This document shows, piece by piece, positions 12,024-26,367 of a stretch of DNA of 64,000 nt. Both the position numbers and the translations under genes were made by a program. Location: the NCBI GenBank assembly GCA_013397455.1, contig VYZB01000758.1, forward strand, positions 30,513 to 94,512. The letters run 5' to 3'. The first letter of the stretch is position 1; the number at the start of each line of letters is the position of its first letter. The notes below the pieces were generated by a model that saw only the letters and a list, made by a program, of their open reading frames with translations, searched no databases and had not been told where the DNA came from. This DNA is from Crotophaga sulcirostris. Its lineage: Eukaryota; Chordata; Aves; Cuculiformes; Crotophagidae.

Positions 12024-12495
12024 AATAATCATAGAAACTTCCGGTTGGAGAAGACCTCTGAGATCATCAAGTCCAGCTGTACCAGTCTACATACTACACC
12101 ATATCCCTGAGAAACTCATCTACCCATCTTTTAAACACCTCCATGGAAAGTGACTCAACCAACTCCCTGGGCAACTATTCAGTGTCTGACAGCCTTTTCA
12201 GTGAAGAAATTTTTCCTTATGTCTAGTTTGAGCCTCCTCTGGCCTAAATTAGAGTTATTTCTCCTCGTCCTATTAGGCGTCACTTGGGAGAAGAGACCAA
12301 CACCCACCTCGCCATAACCTCCTTCCGTGCAGTTGTAGACAGTGATGAGTTATCTCTTCACACTTCTCTTTTCTAGGCTAAATAACACCATATCCCTCAG
12401 TTGCTCCTCAAAAGATTTATTCTCCAGCCTCTTTGTCCTTCTCTAGATGCACTTCAACACCTCAACATACTTCATGTGTTGAGGGGCCCAAAAGA
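12024..12495 (-). mobile_element. CR1 LINE, 5'-truncated 3' end, old copy
   Basis: Read on the minus strand, this is the 3' end of a chicken-repeat-1 (CR1) non-LTR retrotransposon. The left edge AATCATAGAAACTTCC plus AAGACCTCTGAGATCATCAAGTCCA is the reverse complement of the CR1 3' terminus. It continues through the characteristic CTGGGCAACTATTCAGTG, TTTTTCCTTATGTCTAGTTTGAGCC, GGCTAAATAACACCATATCCCTCAGTTGCTCC and GAGGGGCCCAAAA blocks. Similarity is lost near 12495. Sequence to about 12640 may be badly decayed CR1. Many differences from consensus mark an old insertion with no coding capacity. Confidence 0.92.
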
Positions 12496-15400
12496 GAGAA
12501 GACAAAATTAGACAGAAGAGATCAAATGCACTGTTATCAGAGAAAGGAAGCATGGCCAGATTCCTGCAGTCTCTAGTGACATGACTCAGTAATGCCAGCA
12601 GGATTGCTAGGGCCAGCCTCTTCCACACTGTACTTAAGCTAATGTTTATATCCTAACACACAGTTTTGATGACCGGTTGCCTGCAACTTAGTGAGTTCTC
12701 TTCCATGGCCTGGGTCATCTTAGCTTGTCCCAGCTTAGATGACACGTGTCAACTTGTACACTCACCTTGGTCTTATCAGGCAGCAACATGAAGATGGCTG
12801 GCATGGGGTTACCTCAAGACCTTTCAACCGCATGAAGAACAAACCAGTGAAGAATATGACCCCTGATCTGATGACCTGGTTATTCTAAAGCACGTTTGTT
12901 CTCCTTGTTCCAGAACACGAACTGCTTCATCAGTCAAATGTATTTCCAAAATTGTACAAGCCAAGATAAATTTGCCCACAAAGTAATAAGTTTTCCATTA
13001 CCTTCATTATTCCTTGCTCAACAAAGCACCTCTTGAGGGAGTAGCTGAGTAGCTCTCTCTAGGGTGTACATTTATTATTTTAAGAATCATTTAATTTTCC
13101 ATCTTAACAAAAGGGGAGAATGTAGGTCCTGAATGACTCTAGGGCCCTATTCAATATCTTGGTGTTTTATCCATCATGGAAATTACACATGGTAAATCAT
13201 GTCAGAAAATTCTATAAGCAGACCTGAGAGAATTTGAAGTACCTGCTATCATTCACTACACTGGAATTCTATGGAAAGAAGGCATTATGATGGAGAAGCA
13301 TGCCTTTATGCCCAAGAAAATTAAAGTCTTTAGTAATGGGACTTTTAGCACACCAGTAATTCACAGACTTGTTTTGTGCTCCTAAAGGAAATACTAAGAC
13401 AAATCTGATCTTATAGCTGATGACTTTTCCCTGTATGCAGTTGCTCTCTACTACATTTATTGGCCTTCTATTTTCCATTTAGAAAAAGCTGATTGGAAAA
13501 GAGATGCTACTATAGGCTGTGAGTCCATGTTTGGCATTAGTCTAACCAGGATTAGATCTCCAGGATATTCTCCAGATCGTCGTTACATGGCTGCTTCTTG
13601 GTGGTGTGAGTACAATCCTGGTTTGTAAAGAAATGCGAGTATCACGCTGGGACCTGCAGGAGACCATGTAGTTACCAGGTGTTTATTCAGACGATCTCCC
13701 CGTTAACTTGAGTGTGGATGGACTCCTGTCAGCTCCTCAGAAGAACAAGAAACAGATTCACTTGATGAAACAGCGCTGTCGGTAGTCTCAGAAAGTTATA
13801 AGAACGTTAGCTTTCTTCGAAGTGCTTTAGCAACTTGTGCAAAGCAACAGAGAAGCAGGGGATTTCATTAAAACATTTGGACTAGAAATAAAAATCTGAC
13901 TATTTATTTTGAAATTCTTGACTACATTGATCAGAAAACTCCACCCAGAAACCAATGAGCACTGTTGACTGATTGCACTTTATTTTTAAGGAGTTTCCCA
14001 TCAATGTTCTGATTTTTGGACGCCTGAAAACTTCTGGTATTACTGCAACTACAAGAGTTATTCAGAGTAGACTGCATGAAGACCTTGTCCCCTCCAGACA
14101 GGGTACTTCAGTAGACAGAGAAGGTTCTGCAGACTACATTGGAAAAAAAACCACATGAAAGACTCCAAGATACCAATTCAGGGAATATTATGTAATGTAT
14201 TAAATATTATTATATTATAAGATGTCATTCACAAACCAGATGTTCTCACGACAAGATCCACCCAATAGGTTGTAGTGATTTGCATTCTTCAGGAAAGAAT
14301 TGCAGCTGTAAATGGGGCAATGAGTTTCTTTAGTTTTCACCTGGATAGACAGGTTTATCTGCAGCACTGCAGGAGGTGATTGGGCTAAAGGCATTGCTGA
14401 TCTCACCGCGTGCTTCCTTCCTTGGTGACAGACAGATCGTCTCCATGAGCCCAATTCCATTGCTGCTGGTCTCCCTGAGATTGACATCGATCCCGTAACA
14501 TTTTCAGGTGTCCAACGCTCCGAGTAAGCCCTAGACAGAGAAGTAGAGCTCCCAATACTTTCGTTTCTTCCTCATTTCCACAGCTATTTGACATTTTCCT
14601 GGACACAAGGCTCTATCTAGCTATGAATCTACGTCTGGATCTCATAGTTTTTGCATGGAAGACCTTGCAGCAACGTAAATTGAAGGGGAGGAATAACAAA
14701 CAGGGTTGTGAATTCTCCACAAAGCTCACCGGAGGCAACCTGAATATTTGGATAACTGGAAAATTATCTCAGTCAACGGTGGAAGTGAAGAACAGCTCCT
14801 GAATTATCACTGCTCAGAGAACCATTATTAAAAGGGGAAGAGAGAAAAGATATCTCAAGTGTTTGCACTCCCTCCTCTTTTATTCTCTTTTCTCTATTCA
14901 GCTGTTAACCAATTTATTTCTTTACAGTTGTCCAAATTATCACATGCGAGGAAATGCCTAACTGTTGACCCATTCAGAAGGTAGTCCCACACAGTGCCAA
15001 ATAAGCATACAGATCACTCAGTTCAGTTAGGAAAGAAGCAAGACAATTCTCAGATTATATGTTTTTTCCCCAGAAAATTGTCTATTTTAAACAGTGTTTT
15101 GGGGAAATAAGCATAATATTTTTCCTATTTTAAAGACATTATCAGAGGTTTTTATTAAAATTGTCCAGATTAAAAGCTGAGTTTCCAATCTCATATCTTC
15201 TTTTATCTATGGGATGATCAGTCCGTCTCTTGAAGGACCGTTTAATATTCTTTGAATATGTGCCTGTTTAAAATTAGAGCATGAATTCTTTAATATCAAG
15301 GTGTCTTCCGTTTTGTCATCTTTTGTCACCCCACTACTGAATGCACTGTGTCCACCCACAACCAGCAACTGTGTATGCCCTAAGGCAAGCCTACCAGAGG

Positions 15401-18400
15401 GCTCAGTGATATCTTAGAAATCTTTTTGATACAGTTGGATTTGGTTTCCATTTAAGAATAACAAGAATCACTTTTAAGTCACATAATCCAAAATTTTCAT
15501 CTTCTCTGAAGTAATTTTGTTCTAACAGGCAGGATCACTCCCCTGCATCTCTTCTTACTCTAATATGGGCCTTTCCATTCAAAGATCTCAAACTCTGCAC
15601 AGCAGCAGGTTAATATGTTCAAAGGAACTAATAGGATTTTGTATGTATTTACATGGTATAAGACTCCCAAATTCAAAAACTGGATCAAGACCTTTGTGAT
15701 AAAATGCGTGAGCATTATTTGTCTGCTGCTTTTGCAGCCCAGAACTTCTCTCTGTTTTGTTGCAAACCCCAAGGAGTATTTGCCTGTGCCTCTGCTAAAT
15801 CTTTCTCAATAATGCTATACAGCTTTTACCATCTTCTATAAACACAAGAAAATCTCAGTTGTTGTCATTAGTCTAACCAAGATCCTTACACAAAGGAGAA
15901 GGGTGCAGTTGTTCCTAGTTGAGAGCCAGGAAGAGGAAATAAGAGAAGCCCTTGACAGAAAAGTAAGTCTTTTTATAGTAGAAGAAGTACATCCCTATCT
16001 CCTGTGCAAATCAAGAAGGTGACAGATATGAACCCAGGTTTATTGTGTTCCTCATATCAGTTCCATCAGAAGAAGAGTAGGCTGCGAACCTCATGTATTT
16101 TGCACAAAAATTCCACAAATCCTTCACTTTTTTCCTGTTTTAAAGTATGAAATCCTAACGTTTTAAACTTTGATGATGTTATTAACTTCCAAAAACAGTT
16201 TTAATCAAAATGTTTTTCTTTTACCTTAAAACTATGTGAGAGATATATATGTACCTTATAAACCGTATATTTGCTTTTGAATCAAAGCACATGTAAAATG
16301 GAAATTCTCCCATGCCAATATATGAATACAAGATAATTTGGACCTCTTTCTCCTAGACAATATTTTGCTGAAATTGATATGTTTTCCTAAAGATTTTGAT
16401 TTAAATGAAAATAACCTCTTTTCATCACAAACTGTGAAGCATTTTTGGCGATCTCTACTAGGGGTATAGCTGATTATTATCTCCTGTCTTCTGGTTTGAT
16501 TCTATTAAATACAGTGGAGCCCACGTCTGCAGCTGGGATGTGACATGCTGAGTTGTGCCATGCAGCAATACTGCTACAGCAAACTGGGTTGGTGGGGTTG
16601 AGGAAGGGGGAGCATTGCATTGTGACGTTGGCATTTCCTTTCACATCTCTTGGGTCTCGCTTTTTTTTTTTTACCAGTTACTGTGAGAGAGAAGACAAAA
16701 GAGGACAAGGGAAGAACAATACATTGTTTTACTATTGTGACATTTTGGATGTGTGCTGCTTAACAAAGAGTAACTTTTGTAACTTGGCTCCAGTACTGTA
16801 CTATCTTGAAGGAGAAAAATTGTTTGAAAACCGTCATCTGCTTAGAAAACAGAGACAGGAAGAAAAATGAGAAGTAGTGGAAATTCTGCCTTTCTGATAC
16901 TCATTTCATTCTGCATGGACCAAAATGCACCACAGTCCATCCTCAAGACTTCCCAGCATCCTGCATGGGCAGATGACTTTAAACAACATACTCCTCTTCT
17001 TCCAAGCTAATTATCATATCTATATAGGAAGACAAAAACCTTTTAACTGGAAAGCTAATTTCCTGGAAACTGGAAGCACATCGAACATGCTGATCCTTTT
17101 TTGAGAAAGAGAGAGAAAGGATATGTTTTAGGAGGTAGATAAGAAACCAGTGTTAGTGGGATGGGAGTCTTAGTGTCAAGCAGTGTCTAAAATATCCTCT
17201 TTGCACCATACTGGTTCTTAATTACCACCAACCATGGAGGAAATGATTGAGCTCAGCAAGTGTCCGGCAAAATAGATAATTTCTCACAGACATCTAAAAA
17301 TTCATGAACACGACAGTGACTCTGTCACACTATTGCTACGTTGTTCTACAGCTCAGAGTCTCCCTTGAAGGGCAAAAATATCAGGGGTAAATTTTTTTTG
17401 CTGAGAGTGGAATACATTTTGATTGTTAAAGCATGGCTCGAACTTCAGGCAGAGACTCACCAAAGGGTTGAGAGCTTGTCTCAAACCGCGTGTCGTAAAT
17501 TAACTGCTAATATGATGAATGTATTAAAGGGCTGATAGGCCTGAAGGATGTGCTTGGAAAGCCAAAGTTCTGATTAAGGTCTTGATTCATAAAATCTTTA
17601 CGCACCATTTACGCAGTTAGCTTTATTGGAAATGCTACTTGGAAAGAGCTCTTGAGTGGCTTCTTCCCTGAGAAAGAGGGTTACGAGTCTAGAAAAGCAG
17701 GCTCATACAAGCACTTGCAAACATATATATGCTCACTGATGAAAGCAAATGGCGTGGACACATGTAGGGATTCACACACACTGCTTTTACTCGTATTTGG
17801 TGTTTCCTGAGTCATCCATGCTGCAGCCCTGATGCTGAGATCTACATAGCAGGTAATGTTCCTCCTCCAGATTCAAGCCCACGCATTGTTCCGGCTCATG
17901 CTGAGTCCTGCTCAGGGCTTTTTCCATGCTTGACTATTACAGTCTGCAAATGGGAATCCCTAGCGATAAGTCTGCTTCCTCTGCTGGGACTTTGGGCGCA
18001 GCAGCCCTTTTGATTCTTGGACGTTGAGGTAGCGTATCCAGCTCAGAGAGGGAAACTTGAGTGTGACCAGTAAAGTAGTGTTGAGCCAGGATGAGGGCTG
18101 AGTCCAGAGAACTGAAAGAAAACATTGCCAAGACAAAAAACTGTGGGAAATGGCCCATGCTGGCTGAGGCAGGCAGGTGTGGATGGGATAAGCAAGAGGA
18201 AACCCTTTTCTTGTGCATCTTCTGTAGAGTTTTGGGGACTTTTCAAAGAGTTTCAGGGATCTTGTGTAGTAGAAACTGGATAGGAGCATCCCAGATTGGC
18301 TTTTATGTAAGGTAAATAAAGGTAGAAACCAGATGCACAGAATGGGAAGGGGTGCTACCTGGTCTGCTAGACACATACAGTGTTTGTATCCAAGGGGCTT

Positions 18401-21400
18401 TAAGCAGGGCTGATTCTCTGTAACCAGTAGCAATGAATTAGACTGCCAGCTCTGCTACCTGGGCTCCTACTCAGCGGGAAAATAGGTCTGCTCAGGAAGC
18501 AAGCTGATTAATTTCCACACTGGCTGCATGAAAGGAGATATATATGCCATTTTCTGTATCTTACAGATCTATAGAGAGAGGCAGTCAGAAAATGGCTGGA
18601 GGATAAAAAATAATTCATATTAAACATGTCATTCCAGGGGGATCTAGACGAATCAGATTTTAAGTGACACCCTACGCTAACCATGGCGAATATCCCACTT
18701 GCAATTCAACCCCAGGAATTTTACAGCCTGTTCTTGAACAGCTTACTCTGAGAAACGAGAAGAGTTAGCCAAGCACTAAGCATGGAGGTAGTGCTGTTCT
18801 CCTTGCTGTTTCTGCTCTGTGCCTTGAAGACCAGCCACAATAACGGTGACTGTTGATTGATCTGACCCTACTGGCACTGTCAGCCTCCACATACACCAGG
18901 CAGTGCGTTCTGGAAATGTTTGTGCAAAAACCTGAAGGCTTGTATCTGTTTTGAATTGGCAAGTTGTTTGTTACAATGAGTGTGCTGCACGATGTGGTGA
19001 ACAAATCTGCAGCCACGTTAACTAAAATCTTCAATATTTCATCCCTTTCAGTCCCAGCTTTTTTACTTCCTGCTCATAAAGCAGCACTGCCATCCCCTCC
19101 ACCACTCCTGTCTTCCCTATAACCCCACTAGACCTACCCCACCCCCCCGCCACATCATAAATTAGTGCAGCTCATGTGCATCACCAAACCCACAGCAGGG
19201 CTTGAGACACAGGCTTGCATTGACCCGTCCTCATGTCAGCTTCTTTGAACCCTGGGCATCAGAGGATTTAGCACTATTTCAGGATGTAATAATAGACCTA
19301 CTCTATTCCTTCAAGTCTCTGGAATTACCTTATCCTTTACATCCCCAACTCCTCCAGTGCAGCACAAGTACAATGTGCTACACTGAAGTGGAGGATTGTG
19401 CAGAATATGTCCTCTGTGTTTCACTCGACATGCCTGGATGTGCAAAAAAAACCAGAAGCTGACATTTATCGGGATTTTAATTATAACATGCTTTTGTGAC
19501 TCTGCTACTGGAGGGTTAGAATAATAGCTCGTTCAGTCCAAGCAAACTGCCTGATTCCCAGAGATATTTAATCAGGCACCAGCAACCTTACCTGAAATCA
19601 TTACATTAGCTATACGGCAAAATCTCTCCTCTCCTTATTTTGTGACAATGAACATCTGTTCAACAGGAATAGGCTTTATTTGAAGGGTATAAGGCAAAAG
19701 ACCAATTCTTCTGCCTTTAGTCTTGACATTTACTTTTGCACCTCTACTTCAACGTCACAACCAGTGCCTGCTCCATACACTCAGCATGAAGATCGGGCAG
19801 TTGGTGGTGGTTTCCAGACAACATCCATTACAGTCATGCCTGGTCCTGAGAAGAAAAAGAAGAAAATAGAAAAAAAAGTCAGGGAACATCAAATCAAACA
19901 AAAATTGCAATTGCTCACTTATGGAATGCCTGGGTGTCTCCCATGCAAGAGATGCCATCTCCCATCTAAGAGATGCTTAGCAAGTAAATCCAGGGAAACA
20001 ACATGATGAGAGTGGAGCGATACCATGTGGCCCTGTTACACCTGAACGCCCTATAACATCTGGCCAAGGTAGCTCCCATCTGGCCTGCAGAGCCTTTGAG
20101 CAACCAAGAGAGCAAGAATGCACCAGCAGACCTTTACCTGGATGAGCTATTCCCATGTCTTTGCACTCTGCAGCAAAGGTTCCAAGGATACTTTCTCTGC
20201 TCTCCCACTTAAGAGTCAAGATGAAAAAATAAGAAAATGAAAAGTGACAAAATGAAAACGCCAAATGAATTTCCCAGCAGTGTTCAAGATAATAAAAAGA
20301 AAAAAATTCTGTCTGACAAATTTTAAGTGTATCTCTAAATTTGGACCAAGGAAGCTGGTATTTGCTTTCTGAATACACAAGGTGAACAGGGCAAGCCGGA
20401 GGGTTTCTCCTGAGAGCTCGTTTACAAAGCTATATTTTTTTCTTAGCAGCATAAAGCTGCAGTTTAATCACTGTTTGCTGAAGAACAGCCACAGGAAGCT
20501 ATGCTCCGAACAGCAACAACTACAGACATTTAATTTTGAAACTGCCAGTCAACAAAAGGGAATGAAGTTATTAGCTCTGAATTCTCAATTACCTGTCAGT
20601 TTTGACCCAAAATATCATCTTTTATAGATTTTTTATAGGGATTTCCATTTTGATTAGGGTCAGAGGCCAGATTAATGATATGTGGTTTCCAAAACATCTG
20701 AAAGTGGGAGTGGCACAGTAAACACAACATCATGCTCAGATTTAATGCATTGTTTTTCTAGAAATTATCATTTTCATAAAACAGCCGTACTCAATTGTGT
20801 TGCCATCCATATAAGCAAGTGCTCTTAATGCATACAATAAATTTACTAACAATACTGCAAAACTTTGTGGACAGATTAGGTTGTCTTCCCCCAGGGTATC
20901 TCCTCACTCAGCCTGGGCATCCACTTCCAACTTCCAAGGTGGCTTAATGCTAGAATTGTCCCTCAGCAGAACATGAGCCTGCAGGGGTCGGACAAGCTAT
21001 CCCTCATAAAAACAGCAGGAATAGTCTGTTTTGAGCTTCAAGAACAAAACAAATAACTGTTTCCTGCTTAATCCTTGCTTCAGTCAAAACTATTTAAGGT
21101 TTGGTAGTTTAAACTGCACAAGGATTTATCTATCAAGTAACTGAAAAACCTTAAAGAAATGCAGGCAGAGGCCACTACATGATGGTGTTAGGTAGAGGGA
21201 ACTCAGCACTGAGGAGCGAGAGAAGGATCAGTTCCTTTCCCTCTGTCTCTCTACATACAAAAGTAAGTGGATTAAATGAGGAAAGTGACCAAAGTGGCAA
21301 GGTTTAAAGTGATTCGCTTCAGTACACACACCAATCTCAGTATTTAATAGACTAGAAATGCTTTTCAGTATCTTCCCCTTGTAGTATTTCCCATCATATT

Positions 21401-24400
21401 TATCTCAAGCAATCAGAGGCTCCCCGGTCCCTAACCCTCCCCTTAATAGTACGGTTTTAATAGGAATTTCTGATTTGCAGCGGCTATTCAAATCACAGCC
21501 TCCCAACCGACGTACGGGGCTATAATTTTACAATTTGCCTGTGGGTAAATATAGTAAATAGAATATAGTTCATATAGTCAGAATTTAAAATGAAAAAGAT
21601 CTGTATTTTGGGGCAAAAATGAACGCGCTCTACTGTGATCTTCGTTTCAAAGTTGGATGATACTAAACAACAAAATGCAAAGATGTCAAGAATATCTGCC
21701 CACAACGGAGGGTTTACTGCCTGTCAGGACATCAAAGAGAATAAATGTATAGGTGTCCTCCCTCAGCTTTGCAAGTAGCTGTGAAGAGAAATAACATCTC
21801 CAGGGAACAATCCAGAGATGACGCCAAGGTTGAAGTTGTCTTTGCGCTCTAAGAGAAAACCTCAGATTTCCAGCATTCATGGAGAGGGTTAGGGTCCAAG
21901 CAACCAGCACAGTTAACATAGCCCAAGAAGAGAACAGCACCTGTGCGCAAAATAACATCAAACCACCAACATAACTCAGCACAGGGCACTGCCTGCGCCC
22001 CTCTGGTTCCCATGCTCAGGACAAAGCCAAGCAAAAGTCTACTTCAGGACTTTAAAATCCTCTGAGCGCTTTGCCAAGCATTATATAGAATCAGACACCC
22101 ATAATCTAGCCTTGTTGACACATTAGGCCAAGTTGCTATCCAACTTATTTTTACTAATCCTTTCCTTTATAGCTCTCTTAAGATAGAAATATCGAAAATG
22201 AAGTGAGAGCTGCCAGAAAGCTTTTGAATTGGCAGTGGGTTGCTCAACTGTTTTCACACTCTAAATTGCATGCTGCTCAGTGCTACCACTGACTGCTCTA
22301 ATGGCAATTCTGTATCATGCACAACTGGAGACTGCATTTTCCTGCATTTATGTGAAGCTAGGATATTATGTGAAGATGGAATAAAAGGTGTCTGAGGTCA
22401 GTTGTTTGTGCCAAGGATGCTTTGTCGGTTGGTCCATAGGAGAAAACTTGGAAGAATAGCAGAGATTGCTTGCTGGGGCTGAGCAGCCACATGACAGTCA
22501 TCATCAAAGGCCAAGATGGAGCCCTTTATCTTGAATTCATGAAGAAGAAACATCATGAAGAAGGCAGAAGAAGGCTGTGGAAGAAAGAGGCTCAGATAAT
22601 GGGTTTTGGCCGTGGTTTAGAAGGATTTGTCCCAGCATAGCTTTTAACTATGTTTCAGAGGCTACATTTTGAGGTTAATGTACTTTTATCTTTTCCAGAG
22701 TAACCATTCCCTACCCCTTCATGGAATATATCCAATAGCCCTGCAATGGTCACAATTTCCTAAAACCGAACAGAGAAACATGAACATTGCTTAGACCTAG
22801 AGATGTATTAGTCTTCGGGAACATCCTTCGAACAAATATTTTTAGATATTAGAAGGAGACCATTTGGAGTCCAGCTTCTGAAAGTACGTTCGCAGCCAGT
22901 GACATAACCACAGCAATTGAGTCTGAGAATTTCTGCCTTGGTTAAGGGATTTTCTCTGTTACTAATAAAAATAAACTGGGAAAACTCTTGCTTTGAAATA
23001 CACAGCTACTGAAGGAAGCAGTGAGGAAGGGAAAACCACCCAGGACCTTCGTGCACTGTGTTAGGGAGTAACAGGGCTTCACTAAGGCTGCGGAGAGGGA
23101 TTGGGGGTCTGCTTGGAGCATGGTCAGACACATGCTGTACCTTTCTGCAGAGGACCAGCCTCCCACTCTTCCATACCTGTATGTTCCAAACAGTCCCAGG
23201 CACAGTTTTTGGGGAAGCAAGCAATTTCCATCATTCTCCCTCTGAAGCACTAGGCTTATCAACAACACAGAGGGTGCAAGGGAGCTGCCAGACACCGCAG
23301 ACTTTGGAGACAAATGGAGAACACAAGAAGGGAGGCAACCAGCCTGGACTCAAACTACCTGATGGACAACTCAAGTCATCATCTGAAAGAAATCACTATG
23401 AGAAGGTGAGCGTCAGTTGTGCTACAGACGTGCCTTGCCCAGGATTTCATTCAATATCTGTGTCTGTGAACCACTTCCCTGCTGAGCTTTTCCAGACCAT
23501 GCAGACAGTTAAAACTGGGGCTGTGGATGGCAGACTGGTACTCCCATTCGCTGCACAAAAAAAGAGTCATATCACAGCTGCAGGGGGGAATGAATGATTT
23601 TGATTTGGAAGAATACAGTTCAAGTCTTGGACTGTATTGCACCACATCATATGATCTGCTAAGTTAAAAAAGTGTCCCTCATTCTGGTTTTGCGTTGCCT
23701 ACTGTTCTCCTACATTGCTCAGCCTTCATAAAATTATTTTCTTAGTTGAGTCAGAACATATTTTAACATGGACAAATGTGGGAAGGCTGAAGTAGATATA
23801 AGGAGTAAACAACTTTCTTCATATTTCTCCTGCAAGATCACTCATTCTGATGGAGCGAAAAACCTTGCTCACAAGGTTACCCAGTTCAATAATCCTCAGG
23901 CCTCTGGTGTCTAGTTGAAACATGGGGCCTGGGGAAAGCTACAGAGACAACTCGAAGTCATAAAAATATTTCATAAAACAACCATCGCAGAAGATCCATG
24001 TGTCTTGTTGCCAGAATCATTCACCATTCACTTGTGGGAGATGCACAAGAGCCAGCCCGACGTACTGCTGCACAGAACTGATGTTTTATGTTATTTCAGA
24101 GGTTGTTTTAGTGAAGAGAAAGCGAGAGTGTCACATTTGCAGCAAAGGTAGGTCAGCAGTGTAATAATTGGGTAAAAGATCCATCAAGTAGTGGGTTAAT
24201 AGAATAACAAACAATCAAGTGCAATAAAGGAAGAATAAATTAAGTGGCGTGTGTTTGCTTTCATCCAGGCACAAATAATGTCATTAGCTCTGACAGATGA
24301 TCTCACTTTCTGGGGATAATTCTCGAAGCAGGTAACTCTACCCGCACCCGGGAAGCAGCTGCAGCCCTAGCAATTGCAGGTTGCTTCACCGACATTGATG

Positions 24401-26367
24401 TTAGGCTCTGAAAATCCCTCCATCCTCTGCCTGAACAGAACAAGCCAGCAGAGTTTTGGTTGAGTCATTCATTACAGTAGCTCTTAAAGAGGGCTACGTG
24501 ACCTTCATGCCATGCATAGATGTGAATGTCCATCACCTGGTAAAAGAATATCTGTGAGACTGGCAAAGGTACAGGCAAAAAAACTTTGTATCATATACCA
24601 AAACCCCAGGTATCCAGAGCTCTGAATTTTATTCTAGCTTGTAAGAAAATATATTGTTCACATGGTGAAACAACATGTTTACAATCTTTTTTGCTATCAG
24701 ACAAATAGTCGAATTGCCTCTTGCCTGCAAGTTATGTTATCTTATATATTAATCACTTCAAGGCTGTTCCTCAGCTAAAACTGTTAAGACCTGGAGCGTG
24801 TGAGACAGTTTAATCCAGGGTAAACAACTCTGCAGGAACCCATCTTATTTGTGCCTTGGTTTTCTTCCTTTTTTCTATTACAAAAAAAAAAAAAGACAAA
24901 AAAGGTTGCATTAATACTTTCCCGATATTTCGTGTCAGGAGAAAAAATATCAAAATTATTTCATGGTTTAGCTCACTCTTGAAAAGAAATAAATCACACA
25001 GTCAAAGAGGCTGGAGGTGGCGCCGTAGTGGGGATTGTTAAAAACGCTGTTTTCAGCCTTTCCTATTTTCCAGGGAGCTCTCCCAAAGTCTGCTCATGGG
25101 AATTATTTTTTCTGTGTCACTTTAGGGAAGACACAGCTGAATAGCACAAGCTTGCTTCTGCCTCACTGATTAATGTTATAAAGGTGGGAGAAAAAGCTGC
25201 AAAACACTGCACACAGTACAGGACATCTCGTGGGCACAAGTGTCAGTGAGACTGGGACATTACTGGCCACAGGAAATAGGGAAAAACGTGACATTGGCAC
25301 AAGCATCATCCCTTCACCCTCCAAAACAAAAAAGGGAGTTTGATTTTTGAAATTATTTCTATCTTTCACAAAAAAAGATGCCCTGAGCAGGGCAATTGAA
25401 TAAATATTTGCATCACACAACTTGAAAAAAAGAAACCGGCTGCAATCTGGGAGCAGGGTGCAGGATAAAGCTGGTGTAGGGTGTGGGAGCAGTATTCTTA
25501 GCCCTTGTTCTCCTCTGGCTATTCCATAAGTAGAATGCTCCAGAGAAAACCAAAGGTTGCTTTTTGCTGTGAGCCAAATCTGCCTAAGGGGTGACTAAAA
25601 GAAAACTTTATGACAACATTTCAATTAATGCGTGAGCAAAAGCAAGGCTGAAGTAGAAGATGTGCTGATTAGTGTATTTTCATTGCTGAGGCCTCCCACA
25701 CAGTCAGCTATGTCTGCTTTCCCTTCCTTCACATACTTCAGGATGCTACATTCATTAGCATGCTTTTATTTTGCGTGCCCTCCGTCCTTCACCCACTGCC
25801 CTTTGCCTGTTTATTCAAGCTTAATGCCGAGGAAAATCATCCACCTACGAGGCACTTTTCTCACTCCCAGTGAGAAGCTCTGTGCTCCGGGTTAGAAACG
25901 GCAGCAAACATTACTGCTTCTTCCTTGGGAGGGCTGGGGATAGCAGAGTCACAACTGGTTGCTACATATACCTGTGCCCAAAGCCGGGTAGCTTCAAAGA
26001 AATATTGCTAGCACTTCCAGATAATGCTAGAATGCCTGTAAGGAAATTTTCCTCCCATCTTTTATATCACTGTCTTTTAAAAAGATGAGTCTGGGCCTCT
26101 TTCCTTCTAAAGTTTGGATTAGGCTCATTGCTGAATGAAGAAAAGCAGTGGTGGGTGTTTGAAAGAACCCCTGTCCCAACACACAGAAGGAGGAGAGACG
26201 TCGCCTGCTACACCAGAGTGCGTGTTTGCAATGTCTGCAATGACACTCCAAGATCTGCGCTGTCACCACCAACCTCTGCGCCTTCCACTTCTGTCTCTTC
26301 CTGTGTATTTCTGAGTAGGAAGCAGAGCTTCTCTTCTTGAAACCTATCACACAGAATGAGCAACAGC
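12496..26367. other. Long intergenic stretch
   Basis: Almost 14 kb without a recognisable exon, RNA gene or full repeat. The longest open frames (17960-18433 on minus, 157 codons; 23058-23597 on plus, 179 codons) have no domain, motif or composition that I recognise and overlap other open frames, so I treat them as chance. A stretch at about 22080-22400 has the AT-rich, low-repeat look of a possible conserved element, but this is weak. The block at 13988-14150 is discussed as a very weak possible second CKAP5-like piece. Confidence 0.5.

Noticed and set aside
17960..18433. 157-codon open frame on the minus strand
   Set aside because: No recognisable domain, signal or homologue. Overlapping open frames on both strands and no splice-site context suggest chance.
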